A DNA stretch of 64,000 nt from Anaeramoeba flamelloides (taxonomy: Eukaryota > Metamonada > Anaeramoebidae). The DNA is taken from positions 8,602,501 through 8,666,500 of the forward strand of contig JANTQA010000008.1 in NCBI GenBank assembly GCA_027625915.1, given 5' to 3'. The number at the start of each line of letters is the position of its first letter. The stretch's first letter is position 1. Both the position numbers and the translations under genes were made by a program. Positions 48,162 to 59,170 of this stretch are shown piece by piece. Below the pieces are notes generated by a model. The model made no database searches, was not told the DNA's origin, and was given only the letters and a program-made list of their open reading frames with translations.

Positions 48162-48642
48162 TACAGTGATCAAAATAATGCGTGAACAACGACTATAATC
48201 CGTGTTTCAAAATATTATCCGTGCTTTTTTTTCTTCTTGTTCTAAGGCAACATCCAATCTACTACCAAATAGTATACCTGAGCCCAAATCAATTTTAAAA
48301 GTAAAGTACTGGTTATTTTCAGTAAAATTTAAATTATTAATGCAAATAGTTGAAAATTTTCCATAATATTCTCAATTTTTTTGAAATTTTTTGTTTTTTG
48401 GATAATAAAAATCTTCTTGAAAATTTAGTCTATTTTTTAAGATAAATTTTCCAATTTGATCCTTTATTTTTAGAATTTCTTTTTAAATAATAGAACTTTA
48501 AGAAACCAATACCATATTTTTTTCGGGTTTATTATTGGTTTCTTTGATCGGTTGATGTATAGGTTTTTTATAACAAAAAAACACGCTTTTTATTTTGAAA
48601 CACGCTTTATATTTTTTTGCATGCTTTATTTTGACTACAGTA
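48162..48642. mobile_element. TA-flanked Tc1/mariner-like MITE, family K copy 1
   Basis: The left end is TACAGTGATCAAAATAATGC and the right end on the minus strand is TACTGTAGTCAAAATAAAGC. The TACAGTG start and CAAAATAA block are typical of Tc1/mariner ends. Inverted copies are at 55552-56048 and, more decayed, near 58100-58450. The right end lies about 185 bp upstream of the AVL9 start. Confidence 0.8.
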
Positions 48643-48827
48643 TTTCACTTTTTACAACGAATTTCCCCTTTAAAAGTGTTGGAAAGCATTTGAAATGTTT
48701 TATAAATTGTCTCAAAGAGTTTGAAAGATTAAAACTGTTGAAAGATTGATAAAATTCATGAGATTTTTTATGGTGAAGGATTTGAAAAAGTAAACATTTT
48801 TTAAAACTTTTTTCAATCAAAACTTGA

Positions 48828-50912
48828 ATGGAACCGATCACCCATATTGTAGTCTGTAATTTTGATCACGAAATTGGAAATGTTATTGAGTACTCTCTTC
48901 CTGAACTCATTGAGGATTATGAAGTAGTGAAGGACATTTCATTTTTATCGTTGCCCTCGAGTGATATAAAGAATGATCAGTCTTCTGTCCTGTATTTTGA
49001 GACTAATGGCTACCATTGCATCTCTTGCTTCAATATGATTTCAAGCAAGTTACTTTCAAAAACAGAATTGAAAGAATCAAGGGCAACTAGGAATTACGTG
49101 CAAAAGTCTGTTGTTGTGCTCTCAAAGGTGCCCCTTTATGGTGTTATTGCGAAAAAATTAAAAATAATTGTTGATGCTTGGTTCGAACAGAAAACATTTA
49201 CCAACAAAGATCTCATTAACCAACTAAAACCAATGCTAAACCGATCAGTTATGGGGACAAATAACAAACAGATACCTGACATCTCTGAACAATTCTTTAT
49301 TGGTTTAAATGTCCGGCAATTATGGCTAATGATCGGTGGGAAATTTATCTTCTCGATCTTAAAGGCGATTCTTCTCGAGAAAAAAATAGTGGTCTATACA
49401 AGAATAGCAAGCAAAGTTTCTGAAATAGTTTTAACTCTTGCTTCTCTCGTCCCAGATTTTTTTCTATCCCTCTGCCCAAATGAATTTAAAACTGTGATTT
49501 CACAAAATAGGATTATAAAGAAAGATAAAAAGAAAAGAATTCAAACAAATGAAAAAGAAAAAGAAAAAGAAAAAGAAAAAGAAAAAGAAAAAGAAAAAGA
49601 ATTCGAAAATAAAAAAGAAGAAAAGAAAGAGGAAATGGAGAATGAAAAAACAGAAGAAAAAGAAAAAGAAAAAGAAAAAGAATCAAAACCAAAAGGAGAA
49701 GAAAAAGAAAAAGAACAAGAATCACAATTTCAATTGAATTATTTTGGTTTGCCTCTCAAGCTATTGGAAAACAAAAAAAATTATTTTAACCCATTAATCG
49801 ACGTCAGGCATATCAACAAAATTAAAAAAAAGTATAAGTCCTTTCTTATTGGTACAAATAATTTGCTTTTAACAAAAAAAGATGTTATCAACCCAGACAT
49901 AATATTTGATATCGAGAATATGAAATTGGATTTCCCAAATGGAGGTAGTGAAAAAAAGATTCAAAACTCTTTATCTGAAAAGAAATGGATTGACAAAATT
50001 ACTGAAGAACTTCAAAATTCAAAATCTTCCAGTAAATGGTTGGGATCAAATGACTGGTTGAGAAACCAAATTGTTGAATATTTTAAACGCTTTTTATTAG
50101 ATTTTTCCAAATATTCAAATATACCAGAACTTCGTAATAAATTAACAAACCAACAAGAGGAAACGAAAGTAAATAATGAGAATGAGAATAAGAATGAGAA
50201 TGAGAATGAGAAAGAGAAGGAGAAGGAGAATGAGAAAGAGAATGAGAAAGATAAAGAGAATGAAAAGGAGAATGAGAATGAGAAGGAGAACGTGGATGAA
50301 AAGAAAGAACATCAAAAAGGAAAAAATCCAAAAAATGAAGATTTAAGAATTGATCTTGAAAAATTAAATCTTCAATGGTCCAAGATTGAAAAATATAATA
50401 TACCCTTTATACAAAGTTGGATAAAAACAAAAAATTTTCAAAGATGGGCATTCGAATTTGATCCTGATTTGCCAAAAACTAAATTACAATTTGATTTCGA
50501 ATATGTAGATTTAATTTCTGATTTTGGGAAAAAAATATCCCTTTTCACGGGTTCCTTCGGGAAACGATTTTTTTCCCAAAAAAATAAAATTGGATCTACA
50601 ATTTCTAGCTCAACAACAAAAGAAAATTCCCAAACAAAAACTGAAAAGAAAAAAGAAATGAACATGAAAAAAAAAAATCAAAAACAAAAACAAAATCAAA
50701 AGGAAATTAAAAAGAAAAAAGAAGGGAACTTAAAAAATCAAAATCAAAAGGAAATGGAAAAGTTAAAGAAAAAATCAATGATCGATACTCTTGCAAATAT
50801 GGGGTTCGATTACGAAATTGCAAAATCTGCTTTAGAAAAAACACAATATAGAAACATCTATACGGCACTCGACGTTGCACTTGATTTGGAATTGAAATCC
50901 AATAATAAATAG
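48828..50912 (+). CDS. AVL9: AVL9-family DENN protein with C-terminal UBA-like domain
   Basis: An intronless frame of 694 aa. It opens ITHIVVCNFDHEIGNVIEYS and continues YVQKSVVVLSKVPLYGVIAK, as in AVL9 (ETVQKSVCVLSKLPLYG). Then FFIGLNVRQLWLMIGGKFIF and SILKAILLEKKIVVYTRIAS give the central DENN core, and YFGLPLKLL, FLIGTNNLLLTKK, WLGSNDWLRNQIVEYF and FIQSWIKTKNFQRWAFEFDP match the AVL9 C-terminal part. Two KE/NE-rich low-complexity insertions occupy about residues 240-300 and 445-490. At residues about 651-688 MIDTLANMGFDYEIAKSALE is a UBA-type helix bundle (MGF motif), not found in human or yeast AVL9. Avl9 acts in late secretory transport and is a putative Rab regulator (family knowledge). 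The UBA would let it bind ubiquitin; that is inference. The start is the first ATG and directly begins the DENN homology. Confidence 0.9.
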   Translation: MEPITHIVVCNFDHEIGNVIEYSLPELIEDYEVVKDISFLSLPSSDIKNDQSSVLYFETNGYHCISCFNMISSKLLSKTELKESRATRNYVQKSVVVLSKVPLYGVIAKKLKIIVDAWFEQKTFTNKDLINQLKPMLNRSVMGTNNKQIPDISEQFFIGLNVRQLWLMIGGKFIFSILKAILLEKKIVVYTRIASKVSEIVLTLASLVPDFFLSLCPNEFKTVISQNRIIKKDKKKRIQTNEKEKEKEKEKEKEKEKEFENKKEEKKEEMENEKTEEKEKEKEKESKPKGEEKEKEQESQFQLNYFGLPLKLLENKKNYFNPLIDVRHINKIKKKYKSFLIGTNNLLLTKKDVINPDIIFDIENMKLDFPNGGSEKKIQNSLSEKKWIDKITEELQNSKSSSKWLGSNDWLRNQIVEYFKRFLLDFSKYSNIPELRNKLTNQQEETKVNNENENKNENENEKEKEKENEKENEKDKENEKENENEKENVDEKKEHQKGKNPKNEDLRIDLEKLNLQWSKIEKYNIPFIQSWIKTKNFQRWAFEFDPDLPKTKLQFDFEYVDLISDFGKKISLFTGSFGKRFFSQKNKIGSTISSSTTKENSQTKTEKKKEMNMKKKNQKQKQNQKEIKKKKEGNLKNQNQKEMEKLKKKSMIDTLANMGFDYEIAKSALEKTQYRNIYTALDVALDLELKSNNK

Positions 50913-51537
50913 AACGACTAAAATTAGCTATCAAAATATGCTGGCATTAGAAATGAAATTAAAGGGTTAAATATTTATATTTATCAATACAATTAAAGTC
51001 TTAGAGGATAAATAAAAAAATAAAATAACAGATTTTTCTTTCATAATTTATTATTATGATATATTTCTTAAAGTAAAAATTATTTTTATGAATATATTAT
51101 TATTAAATATCGACACTCTAATAATAAATATTTATTTTGATTTATTTGTTTACTTCTAGTATATATATATATATATATACATACTAGATTTTCGGAAAAA
51201 AGTAAAAAAAAAAAAAAAATAAAAAAGATATAAAATCAATTTTAAAAAGAAATTGAACCAATTCCTAACTCAAATAATAGGATTTAAACAACTTATTTTT
51301 ATTCTTTTTCCCACCCTTAAAAAAAAATTTTTTTTCAATTTTTTTTATAATTGACATGATAACCCAAAAAATAATATTTTGTGATCTTTCGAAAAACCTT
51401 TTACAATTAGCATGCAGTTCAAAAAACGTTTTAATTATCAAATATTCTCAATTTTAAATTGAATTTTCAAATGATCTAAAATAAATGATGAAGTTGAATA
51501 TTTTTTGGGTCTTCTGATTTTATTATTTTTTCTAAGA
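50913..51537. other. AT-rich intergenic with TA microsatellite
   Basis: 3' flank of AVL9. (TA)n at about 51160-51179. No gene seen. Confidence 0.45.
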
Positions 51538-52091
51538 TAATAAACTATATTCCAAAAATTTGGACACAGCTTAAACAGTTGAAAGAATAACAATACTACT
51601 CTTTAAATTCAATTTAGAAAGAATTTTGATTTTACAAACTATTTTCATTTTTTGTCTTTTTTGATTTGTTTTCATTTCCTTTTTTACAGTTACGTAATCT
51701 GTTTCGTTAGATCTGCAATTTTTTTTCAATGATTGATAGAAGGTTAGTTTAAAGTTGGTTAAATTGGAAAATAACATAGAATTGGTCGATTATATCTTAT
51801 CATTTGATCGATCAACAATTGTTGGTGAAATTTCAACAAATTTACCAATACATTTTTTGTTCAAACTCTTTCATTTCAGCTCGTTTCATTATTTTGGACA
51901 CACCAATTTTTATTTTTTACTTTTTATATTTTTTTCTTTTATTTTGAATTAAATGATTACTGATAAAAACATTAATACTCTGTAACTTAAATATGGTTTT
52001 GTATTAGGTTTGGAAAAATATAATCAATTGAGTTTTATTTTGCCTATTTTTGATTTTGGGTGTGTTCAAATTTTTGGAATGGGGCTTAGTA
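51538..52091. mobile_element. TA-flanked mariner-like element, family N copy 1
   Basis: The ends contain TATTCCAAAAATTTGGACAC at the left and, on the minus strand, CCCCATTCCAAAAATTTGAA then CACACCC at the right. A reverse-complement copy is at 62203-62750, similar over the whole length. Both share a frame with SFDRST(I/V)(I/V)GEISTNLP, but neither encodes a full transposase. Confidence 0.8.
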
Positions 52092-53505
52092 TATAAATTC
52101 TATATCTTATAATTCTTTGATAAGAATTCAAATTAAAAATCTTGTTTTGAAGGCAATTCATATATTTAGGGTTCTAAGGGATATAAAAGATTTTTTTTAA
52201 CACTTTGAACTCTAGAACACTAATATGATTTACTTACAATTTAAACAGGTTTTTATTATAGATGAATCTAGGGGGATTCTAAACTCTTAAATTTCAAAGT
52301 ATTTTGTATTATAAATTTATGTTTTTTTTTTTTTTAGATGTTATACTTTTTTGTCATGCCATAAAAGGGTAAAGGAACTAATCAATATATTTAATGAATT
52401 TAGTAACATTATATTGTATTTTTAAAAAAAAAGGAAAGGGTTTGGTGAAGAAATAGGAATTGAAAAATAGTAAATTCTTTTTTCATAAATTAAAAAAATC
52501 CAAACATCTCCAATTATTGAGGAAATAGAATTTATTGTTACTATTTATTGCAAAATAAATGGAACAAAATATTCATACACCTTTCCAGAAAAAGTTTTTT
52601 AAATCATTTTAAAATTTCAATTTTTTAATCTCTTAAAACCATAATAAAGTATTAACCCCCCTTTTAGAATTGGAAATTTTGATGATTTATTTTAATTCTT
52701 GGAATATTTTTTTAAAAAGCTAAATGAAAATTTTGATTATTTGTTTTACAATTAACAATCGATATAAAGTACCCCAATACAATTTACATTTCTGATTTTT
52801 TTCAATTAGTAATTTTGTTTAGTTCAGTTATTAGTCCTTTTGAAAACCACATGTATTAGTGAAAAATTTCTATCTTGTGAAGAACACTTGAAGAAATATC
52901 AAAGTTTGTCAAAAAACAGAAATTTATTCCAAAAAAGTATGAATTTTTTCATGATATTTGGCTAAAAACAGGAATAAATTTTCACTTTATTTTCCTTAAC
53001 CTTTTTCAATTCATTTTACTAGAAAGTAATAGATTGGGATTTGTACTTTCTATTTATTTGTTTGTCCCTTTGTTATTTTATTTATTGGTAGACTTTAGGT
53101 TATCTAAGGAATCGTAAATGAATGTCAGATTTCAGAAATGAAAAAAAGAAAATGGGTGCAAAATTTTGATCATATAATACTAAAATACAAGTTAAAACTC
53201 CTTTTTAACCAAAAGTATTAGCTTTAACCAACAAACAAAAATCTTTTTTTACGAGAACCATAAAACTTTTTGATTCATTAAACTTTACTTTTTTGAGGTA
53301 CTTGACCAAAATAAAATTTTTATTAATTTTTTTTTTTAAAATTTAATCTTCAATATTGAAGGCAGAAATTTAATAACGCTATTCTTAAAAAGAAATTCTT
53401 TGTTTATATAACGTCATAGGACAAGATCGAGTGATATTCAGATTTCAAAAGTTTTTCAACAGTAAGTTTTTATTTTTTTTATATTTTCATCACAACGATT
53501 ATCTT
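52092..53505. other. Intergenic with family G copy 3
   Basis: Apart from G copy 3 (52541-52760) and a C-like fragment (about 52195-52290, ACACTAATATGATTTAC), no gene or repeat was recognised. A GTAAGT at 53462 just upstream of NUS1 could be a donor of a 5' leader exon, but no coding exon fits. Confidence 0.4.
52541..52760. mobile_element. TA-flanked MITE, family G copy 3
   Basis: Left part ATTTATTGCAAAATAAATGG then AACAAAATATTCAT. Right part AATGAAAATTTTGATTATTT then GTTTTACAATTAAC. Internal block TTTTGATGATTTATTTTAATT is shared with copies 1 and 2. Confidence 0.6.
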
Positions 53506-54258
53506 ATGAAACTTGAATATTTTTATAAATTTTGTTTTGTTTGTGTTCATTTTATATTCTCTATAATGAGTATAATCAAAAAGGAAACAACAAACTTTCG
53601 TAACTTTGTTTTTTCTTTCTTTACCAAATACAAGGACTTTACAACTGTTTCTAATCAAGTATCAGATTTTCAAAAAAAACCAAAACACCTTGCTTTTCTT
53701 TTTGATGGTGACAAAATTGAAAACCAAAGAAGCGCCATTTCCAAATTAGCTGATCTCTTGGTTTGGTCATACTCTGCACAAATTCCTTATATTACTTTAT
53801 TTGATCGTGATGGGAAAATCAAAAATTATAAAGCACAACTCGAAAAAGAATTCAAAACCAAGATCAATAACATTAAAAAAAAAGAACACCAAAACAATAA
53901 ATCAAAACCAACAACCCCTTTCAATTCAGATTCAAATTTTAGAATCTTGTCGAATATCAAAATGGAAGATTTCAAAAAAGAAAAAGAAAAGTATCTCCAA
54001 ATCTTAATCCAATCAAAAGATGAGAAATTACAGTTCAAAGAAGTCATAAAAATTACAGAAAATTCCAAATCGATAAAAAAAGTCAATAGTAAAAACAAGC
54101 AAGTTGAAATTGAAGATCAGTTGAGTTCTGGAAAAGTAAAAGAAAAAAAAATAAAAGAAGAAGAAAATAAAAATGAAGAACAGAATGAAAAAGAAGTAGA
54201 AATTGAAAACGAAATTGAAATTAAAGAGGAGGCAAAAGAAGAAGAAAAAGAAAAAGAA

Positions 54259-54290
<32 letters not shown>

Positions 54291-54663
54291 AAAAGAAAAA
54301 GAAGAAAAAGAAAAAGAAAAGAAACAAGAAATCTTTAAAATTAATTTAGCCTCAGAAGAGCAAGGAAAAGAACAAATTGTTGAAATTACAAAATGGATTG
54401 ATTCACTAATACAAGAAAACGAAATTACAAAAACTTCAATTCACGAAAACTCAATTAATAATATTTACCAAGAAATTATCCAAACACCAGATCCAGAATT
54501 ACTAATTAAATTTGGGGCAGATAGTAAACTGACTGAATTTATGCCTTGGCAAATACGCTTGACTGAATTCTTTTTTGCAGGCAAATTCAATTCCTTTTCA
54601 TATTATTGCTTTATTGAATCACTAAAAAAATTCGCAAACATCCAAAAACGTTTTGGTAAATAG
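53506..54663 (+). CDS. NUS1: NUS1 / Nogo-B receptor, subunit of cis-prenyltransferase
   Basis: A single exon; from the in-frame ATG at 53506 it encodes 385 aa. An upstream GTG extends the frame to 53431 but no ATG lies there. Residues about 5-22 (YFYKFCFVCVHFIFSIM) form a membrane segment, as in NUS1. HLAFLFDGDKIENQRSAISK, LADLLVWSYSAQIPYITLFD match the NUS1 N-terminal cis-prenyltransferase core. After a long KE-rich insertion (about residues 205-285) come PDPELLIKFGADSKLTEFMP and WQIRLTEFFF, the conserved PWxIRLTE block. It ends IQKRFGK, where human NUS1 ends QRLGK and the RXG motif sits. NUS1 pairs with the catalytic subunit (DHDDS/Rer2) at the ER to make dolichol precursors; it is not catalytic alone. 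Human NUS1 is 293 aa; the extra length is the KE insertion. Confidence 0.9.
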
Positions 54664-54956
54664 GATACAATTGAAAAAATTTCCAATAGTTTTTATCAAT
54701 TTATCAGTACAAATAATTTTTTATAAATTATGAACTATATTAATATTAATTCTAAAAATAGTGTTGATATAAATTAATTTATTAATGTATATTCATTCAT
54801 TTATATTGGCAAATAGACATACATTTCTCGAAGAATTATAAATAATAATAACTAATTTATTAGACTAAGAAATTATTTTATCTTGTTAATTCTTCTTTTA
54901 TTTATTTCTGTTATATTATTTATTTCTGTGATATTGTTGTCTATCTTTATTTATTT
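54664..54956. other. 3' flank of NUS1
   Basis: AT-rich with short ATT repeats. No feature recognised. Confidence 0.4.
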
Positions 54957-56683
54957 TTAAGCAAATAAGTACATTTTACCATTTTGAAAAATTTTAAATT
55001 GTGTAAACCTTACTGAAAAATATTTTTTGAGTGTCACCAGATATTGAAACTTTGAAACCAAAATTCCATTCTCTGCTCTATTTGTGAAAAGAAAGCTAAT
55101 ACAAAGTAACCCAGAGTTGAATCTTTCATTTTTCGATTTTTTGAACATTTTTTTTTGATTAAATTTTTGATTTTTTATTAAATTAGGTTTTGGATCTAGA
55201 AATGCTTTTATACGAATGGGTGAAATTAATCAAACAGTAAACCAAAAAAATAGATCCAAAAAGGTGTGAATTTGAAACAAATATGTTCTCTTTAGGAGAC
55301 CAAACACGAAAGATCACCTTTCCAAATAAATTTGTTGAAATCAAGAATGAGAAAAAAAAGATTCGATAAAAGCATATTTTGGAAGATTTGTTTTCTTTTT
55401 CTTCTTAATTTTTATGAATCCAAACAATTTATTACCTTGAATTTCTTGCCCTATTATTATTATTATTTTTTTTTGACAAACATTTTTTAAAAAAATTACT
55501 TTCAAAATTCAATTTTCACATATTTTTATCAATCAAAACCAAGATAAATAATACTCTTGTCAAAAGAAAGAGCACAGATAAGTTAATCGGTATTTCAAAA
55601 TAAAAAGCTTGTTTTTTTTTTTTTTTTTTGTTATAGAAGACCTATATATCGACTGATCAAAGAAACCAACAAGAAACCTAAATTAAATATGTTTTTGGTT
55701 TCTTAAAGTCTTCAATTCACCGAGAAATTCTAAAAATCAAGGATCTAATCAGAAAATTTATCTCAAAAAATATAACGTTAATTTTAGAGAAAAACTTTAT
55801 TTACCAAACAAAAAATCAAATAAATTTCAAAAAAATTGAGAATATTATGAAAAATTTTCAACAAATTGTATATACTAATTTAAATTTTACTGGGAAATAT
55901 CTATGAATTTAGTATAAAAATTGATTTGGACTTAAATTATAGATAATTATGTTAATTCCATTACACCTAGGAACAAGAAAAAAAAGAATGGATTATATTT
56001 TCAAACACATATTAAACTCACTCTGAACCGGTTATATTGATCACTGCACTGTTTCAAAAATTAAAAGAAAGAAGTTGAATTCCCGGAATCAAAAACCAGT
56101 TACATAGGATTCAACCAACAATAAAACAAAAATTTAGAAAAAAATTCAATTAGATTCAGTATTATTTTTCGATACAATTTTAATAGATAATAAATAATTA
56201 TAAAATCAAAAGAATTTCCCCAATAAATCTTTATTTCTGAAAAGGAATTATTTAAATATTGTATTTTCTGTACCCAAAATAAGAATTACAAGGATTAGAT
56301 TACTTAAACCAAAATTGGATTTTTGAATTAATTTTGGAAATTCTTTAGAAATAAAAAATATTTTTATTTTTAAATATTTTACAAACAAAAGTGTTCCCAT
56401 GAATAATCAAAAATAAATTCAAATTCAGAATAAAAAATTATATCAAATTTTAGAGATAAGGTCAAGAAATAAATGATTTTTATATATTTTTCTTGATCAA
56501 TCTTTTCATTTTTTTTTTGAATAACATTTTTTAGTTGTTATGAAGATATATATTATACAAGGATATACCCCACTCCCGCATTTATTAAAATATCAATATA
56601 TTTTGTTAAAGAAAAGATTTGAATAATTCAATCTTGCAAAAATGGTGGTACTCAAAATTTCAATAAAATACTTACCCCATTAA
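54957..56683. mobile_element. TTAA-flanked element, family B copy 2, carrying K2
   Basis: The left end is TTAAGCAAATAAGTACATTT. The right end on the minus strand is TTAATGGGGTAAGTATTTTA. Same orientation as B1 (2314-3522) with long near-identical blocks, such as TTACCATTTTGAAAAATTTT and GACCAAACACGAAAGATCAC. Total 1727 bp; minus K2 (55552-56048) it would be about 1230 bp, like B1. Confidence 0.8.
55552..56048. mobile_element. TA-flanked MITE, family K copy 2, nested in B2
   Basis: The left end TACTCTTGTCAAAAGAAAGA and the inner block CTGATCAAAGAAACCAAC match K1 inverted. The right end TTGATCACTGCA is the inverse of TACAGTGATCAA with one change. The corresponding B1 sequence (AATACTATTTCAAAAATT, about 2895) is uninterrupted and carries TA at the insertion point. 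Confidence 0.75.
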
Positions 56684-57007
56684 TTAAGTATATAATTTTA
56701 TAGCAATTTTTTTTTTTTTGAAAGCAAAAATAAAAAAAAATGATGAAAAATAACCTTTTTTTCTAGGAATATTTATATTGTTAATTTCCAGAAAAATATT
56801 TACTCGAGAATACTCGACTGATTATGAGTATTAATGTTTTTTTTCTCTTTTATTATTTTTTTTTTTTTGAGAAATAAATAGTTGAGTTTTTGGTTAAAGT
56901 ATCTTAAGATAAAAAATAGAAGAGAGAAGTTGAAAAGTAATTATCTTATATTTATTTCAGAATGTAGATCAGTGGCTAAAAATTGAAAAGAATTATTTAA
57001 TGCAAAC
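56684..57007. other. AT-rich intergenic, nothing recognised
   Basis: A/T runs only. Confidence 0.4.
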
Positions 57008-57577
57008 TAAATTTCAGTCAAAGGGGCCCAGCCAGAAATCGACTATTCGCTTTTTTTTAAGAATAAAATCAACTTAGATTGTTTAGAAATAAGAGAAATA
57101 ATAAACTTCGTATTAGAGTCAATAATCATAAAAAAAAAAACCTGGATTAACCATAAATTCCAAAAAAAAAAAAAAATATTAAAATATTTTTTGGGTACTT
57201 TTGATTGGAACATCTCTTATAAAATTCTAAATTTCTATAGGAAATTAAAATTGTTGACAATAAGATTATTATACTTGTAGAGGTATGGGTTTTAAAGAAA
57301 ATATAAAACTTAACTTTTCTTAATGTTAATTTTGAGTAAAAAAGATTTTTTTTTCAAATTTAATTTTTAAAAACAATAAAAAAGAAAAAAAAAAAAAAAA
57401 AAGAAAAGAAAAAAATCAAAAAACAAAAAAAAATCAACAAAATAAAAAAAATTTACTAAATGAGAAAAAATGATTTTGATATAAAAATTGTAATTTTGGT
57501 TTGAGTAGAAAAGAAATTAACTTCAAAGAATATGTTCCATTTCTTCAATAAAACTGGGCCCTATTGACTGAAAAATA
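57008..57577. mobile_element. TA-flanked element J with GC-rich tips
   Basis: The left end is TAAATTTCAGTCAAAGGGGC then CCAG. The right end on the minus strand is TATTTTTCAGTCAATAGGGC then CCAG. The body is very AT-rich and non-coding. The CAGTC start and TA borders suggest a Tc1/mariner relative. Only one copy seen. Confidence 0.65.
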
Positions 57578-58837
57578 GTTTATTAAATAATTAGCTAATA
57601 TATTCTTTTTGGAACATTCTTTATAAATATTGGAAATATAAAGATGTTAAACGAGTTTTATCAAAAAGAAACTACAATCATCCTTTCATTTTTGTATTAA
57701 TACTTATTTCCTAAAAGTTGAAATGGAAAGAATTGAAAAAATATTTTTATTTTTTTTGATGGTTCGTAATTTTAATCATTATATTTTTAAAATATGATTT
57801 ATTTCAAATTTCAATTTTTTAGATTTTAGAAAGTAATTTTAAAAAAATAAAATAAATGATATGAAAAGTGACCATTACCACAAAACAAAATAATTTTTTT
57901 TCAATAATATTTGTTACATATTTTTTCCCCTCTTAGAACTATTGTGTACTAACGCAATTTTATTTCAATTGGATAACCTCCCTAAAGAAAAATAATTTAT
58001 GTTGACACTAATAACTTCAGATTGGTTTTTTACTAAATTTCAAAAACAATTTTCAAGTACTATTCTAAAAATAAACTGTACAAACTGGGTATATTCTTGT
58101 TGTTCAATTAATAGCCGTGTTTCTTATTTTTTTCAAGAAAACTGAAAGATAAAAAGAATCAACAAAACCATCAATGAACTATTAAATTAATATGGTATTG
58201 ATTTCTTAAAATTCTGAAATCAGAAAAGAAATTCTCAAAATGAAGGATTAAATGTAAATTTTTCTCAAAAAAATAGAAAGATTTGTGGAAGATTTCAATT
58301 TAACTCTTGTTTTATTTTTCAATTTTTGCTAGCAAATAAAACAGAAAATACAAAAAAAAATTTTTTCACAAATTCAATTCATAATTTAATAATTTTATCA
58401 AAAAAATTACAAGTTTATCTATATAATTGTTTTGAACTTAGATACACTATTGAGTAGTGAGTCAGATGTTTTATTGGAAACTGAAGAAAAAAAAACATGG
58501 CTTTTGAGTTGAAACACGATTTGATATTCTGAACACATGTATTCTTAAAGAAATTAATTAAAAATTTCAAGAGAAAAAAATTAAATAAAAAACAGAATTA
58601 ACTTTTAATAAAACCGAACAAATCATCCAAAAAAAACAAAAATTAAAGATAATTTTGAGTTTTTTAAATTCTCTATAACAGAGTTAGTGTCTAGAACATA
58701 AACAGCTTTAAGAACACATATTTCTTAAATATACTGAAGTAATCCACAAAAAATATCATTTTTTTGATTTTTTCTTAACTTTTTCCCTTTTTTCAGATTG
58801 TACTTACATTGCAAACTTCACAATTTGAAAATCTCCT
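57578..58837. other. Intergenic with a decayed family K copy
   Basis: 58100-58450 resembles K1 inverted (ATCAACAAAACCATCAATGA; ATATGGTATTGATTTCTTAA). Its borders are eroded. No gene seen. The last 60 bp precede the cullin-like start. Confidence 0.45.
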
Positions 58838-59125
58838 ATGAACGATGATTTAGAGAAAATTGTGAGAATGATAAACTACATTTATGATGGCGAGACAACA
58901 AAAATCACCTTTTATGATCTTTACTCTTCCATCTATCACCATATCCAAAACAACCAAAACAAAAAGCTTTATGATTCAATTTGTGAGATTATGAAAAAAC
59001 GAACAAAAAAACTGGCAGCTTTTATTTTTGATCTTCAAGATGAGTCCATTCTTGAGACATTTAATAAATCGTGGATTCGGCACACTTCAGAAATAACCAG
59101 TATCAGTCAAATATTCATAATATTG
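58838..59125 (+). CDS. N-terminal exon of a second cullin-like gene (incomplete)
   Basis: 96 codons from ATG to a possible donor (TTG|GTTTGT, like the GTTTGA donor of CUL1 intron 2). The peptide aligns with the cullin N-terminal repeat: NDDLEKIVRMINYIYDGETT, FYDLYSSIYHHIQNNQNKKL, YDSICEIMKKRTKKL, LQDESILETFNKSW, then HTSEITSISQIFIIL. Human CUL1 has DDL...YMELYTHVYNYC...LYKRLKEFLK...MDESVLKFYTQQWEDY in the same spacing. It is clearly divergent from the CUL1 gene at 1-8515, so a paralogue rather than a recent copy. If unspliced, the frame runs through a T run (a poly-F stretch) to a stop at 59309-59311, which looks artificial. No later cullin exon was found before 64000. The gene either continues beyond the window across a long intron or is a truncated relic. 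Confidence 0.6.
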
Positions 59126-59135
59126 GTTTGTTTTT

Positions 59136-59170
<35 letters not shown>

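Noticed and set aside
49549-50331. Arg/Lys- and Ser/His-rich frames over AVL9
   Set aside because: Alternative-frame readings of the GAAAAA and GAGAAT repeats of AVL9.
54028-54327. Minus-strand poly-phenylalanine frame
   Set aside because: Complement of the KE repeat in NUS1.
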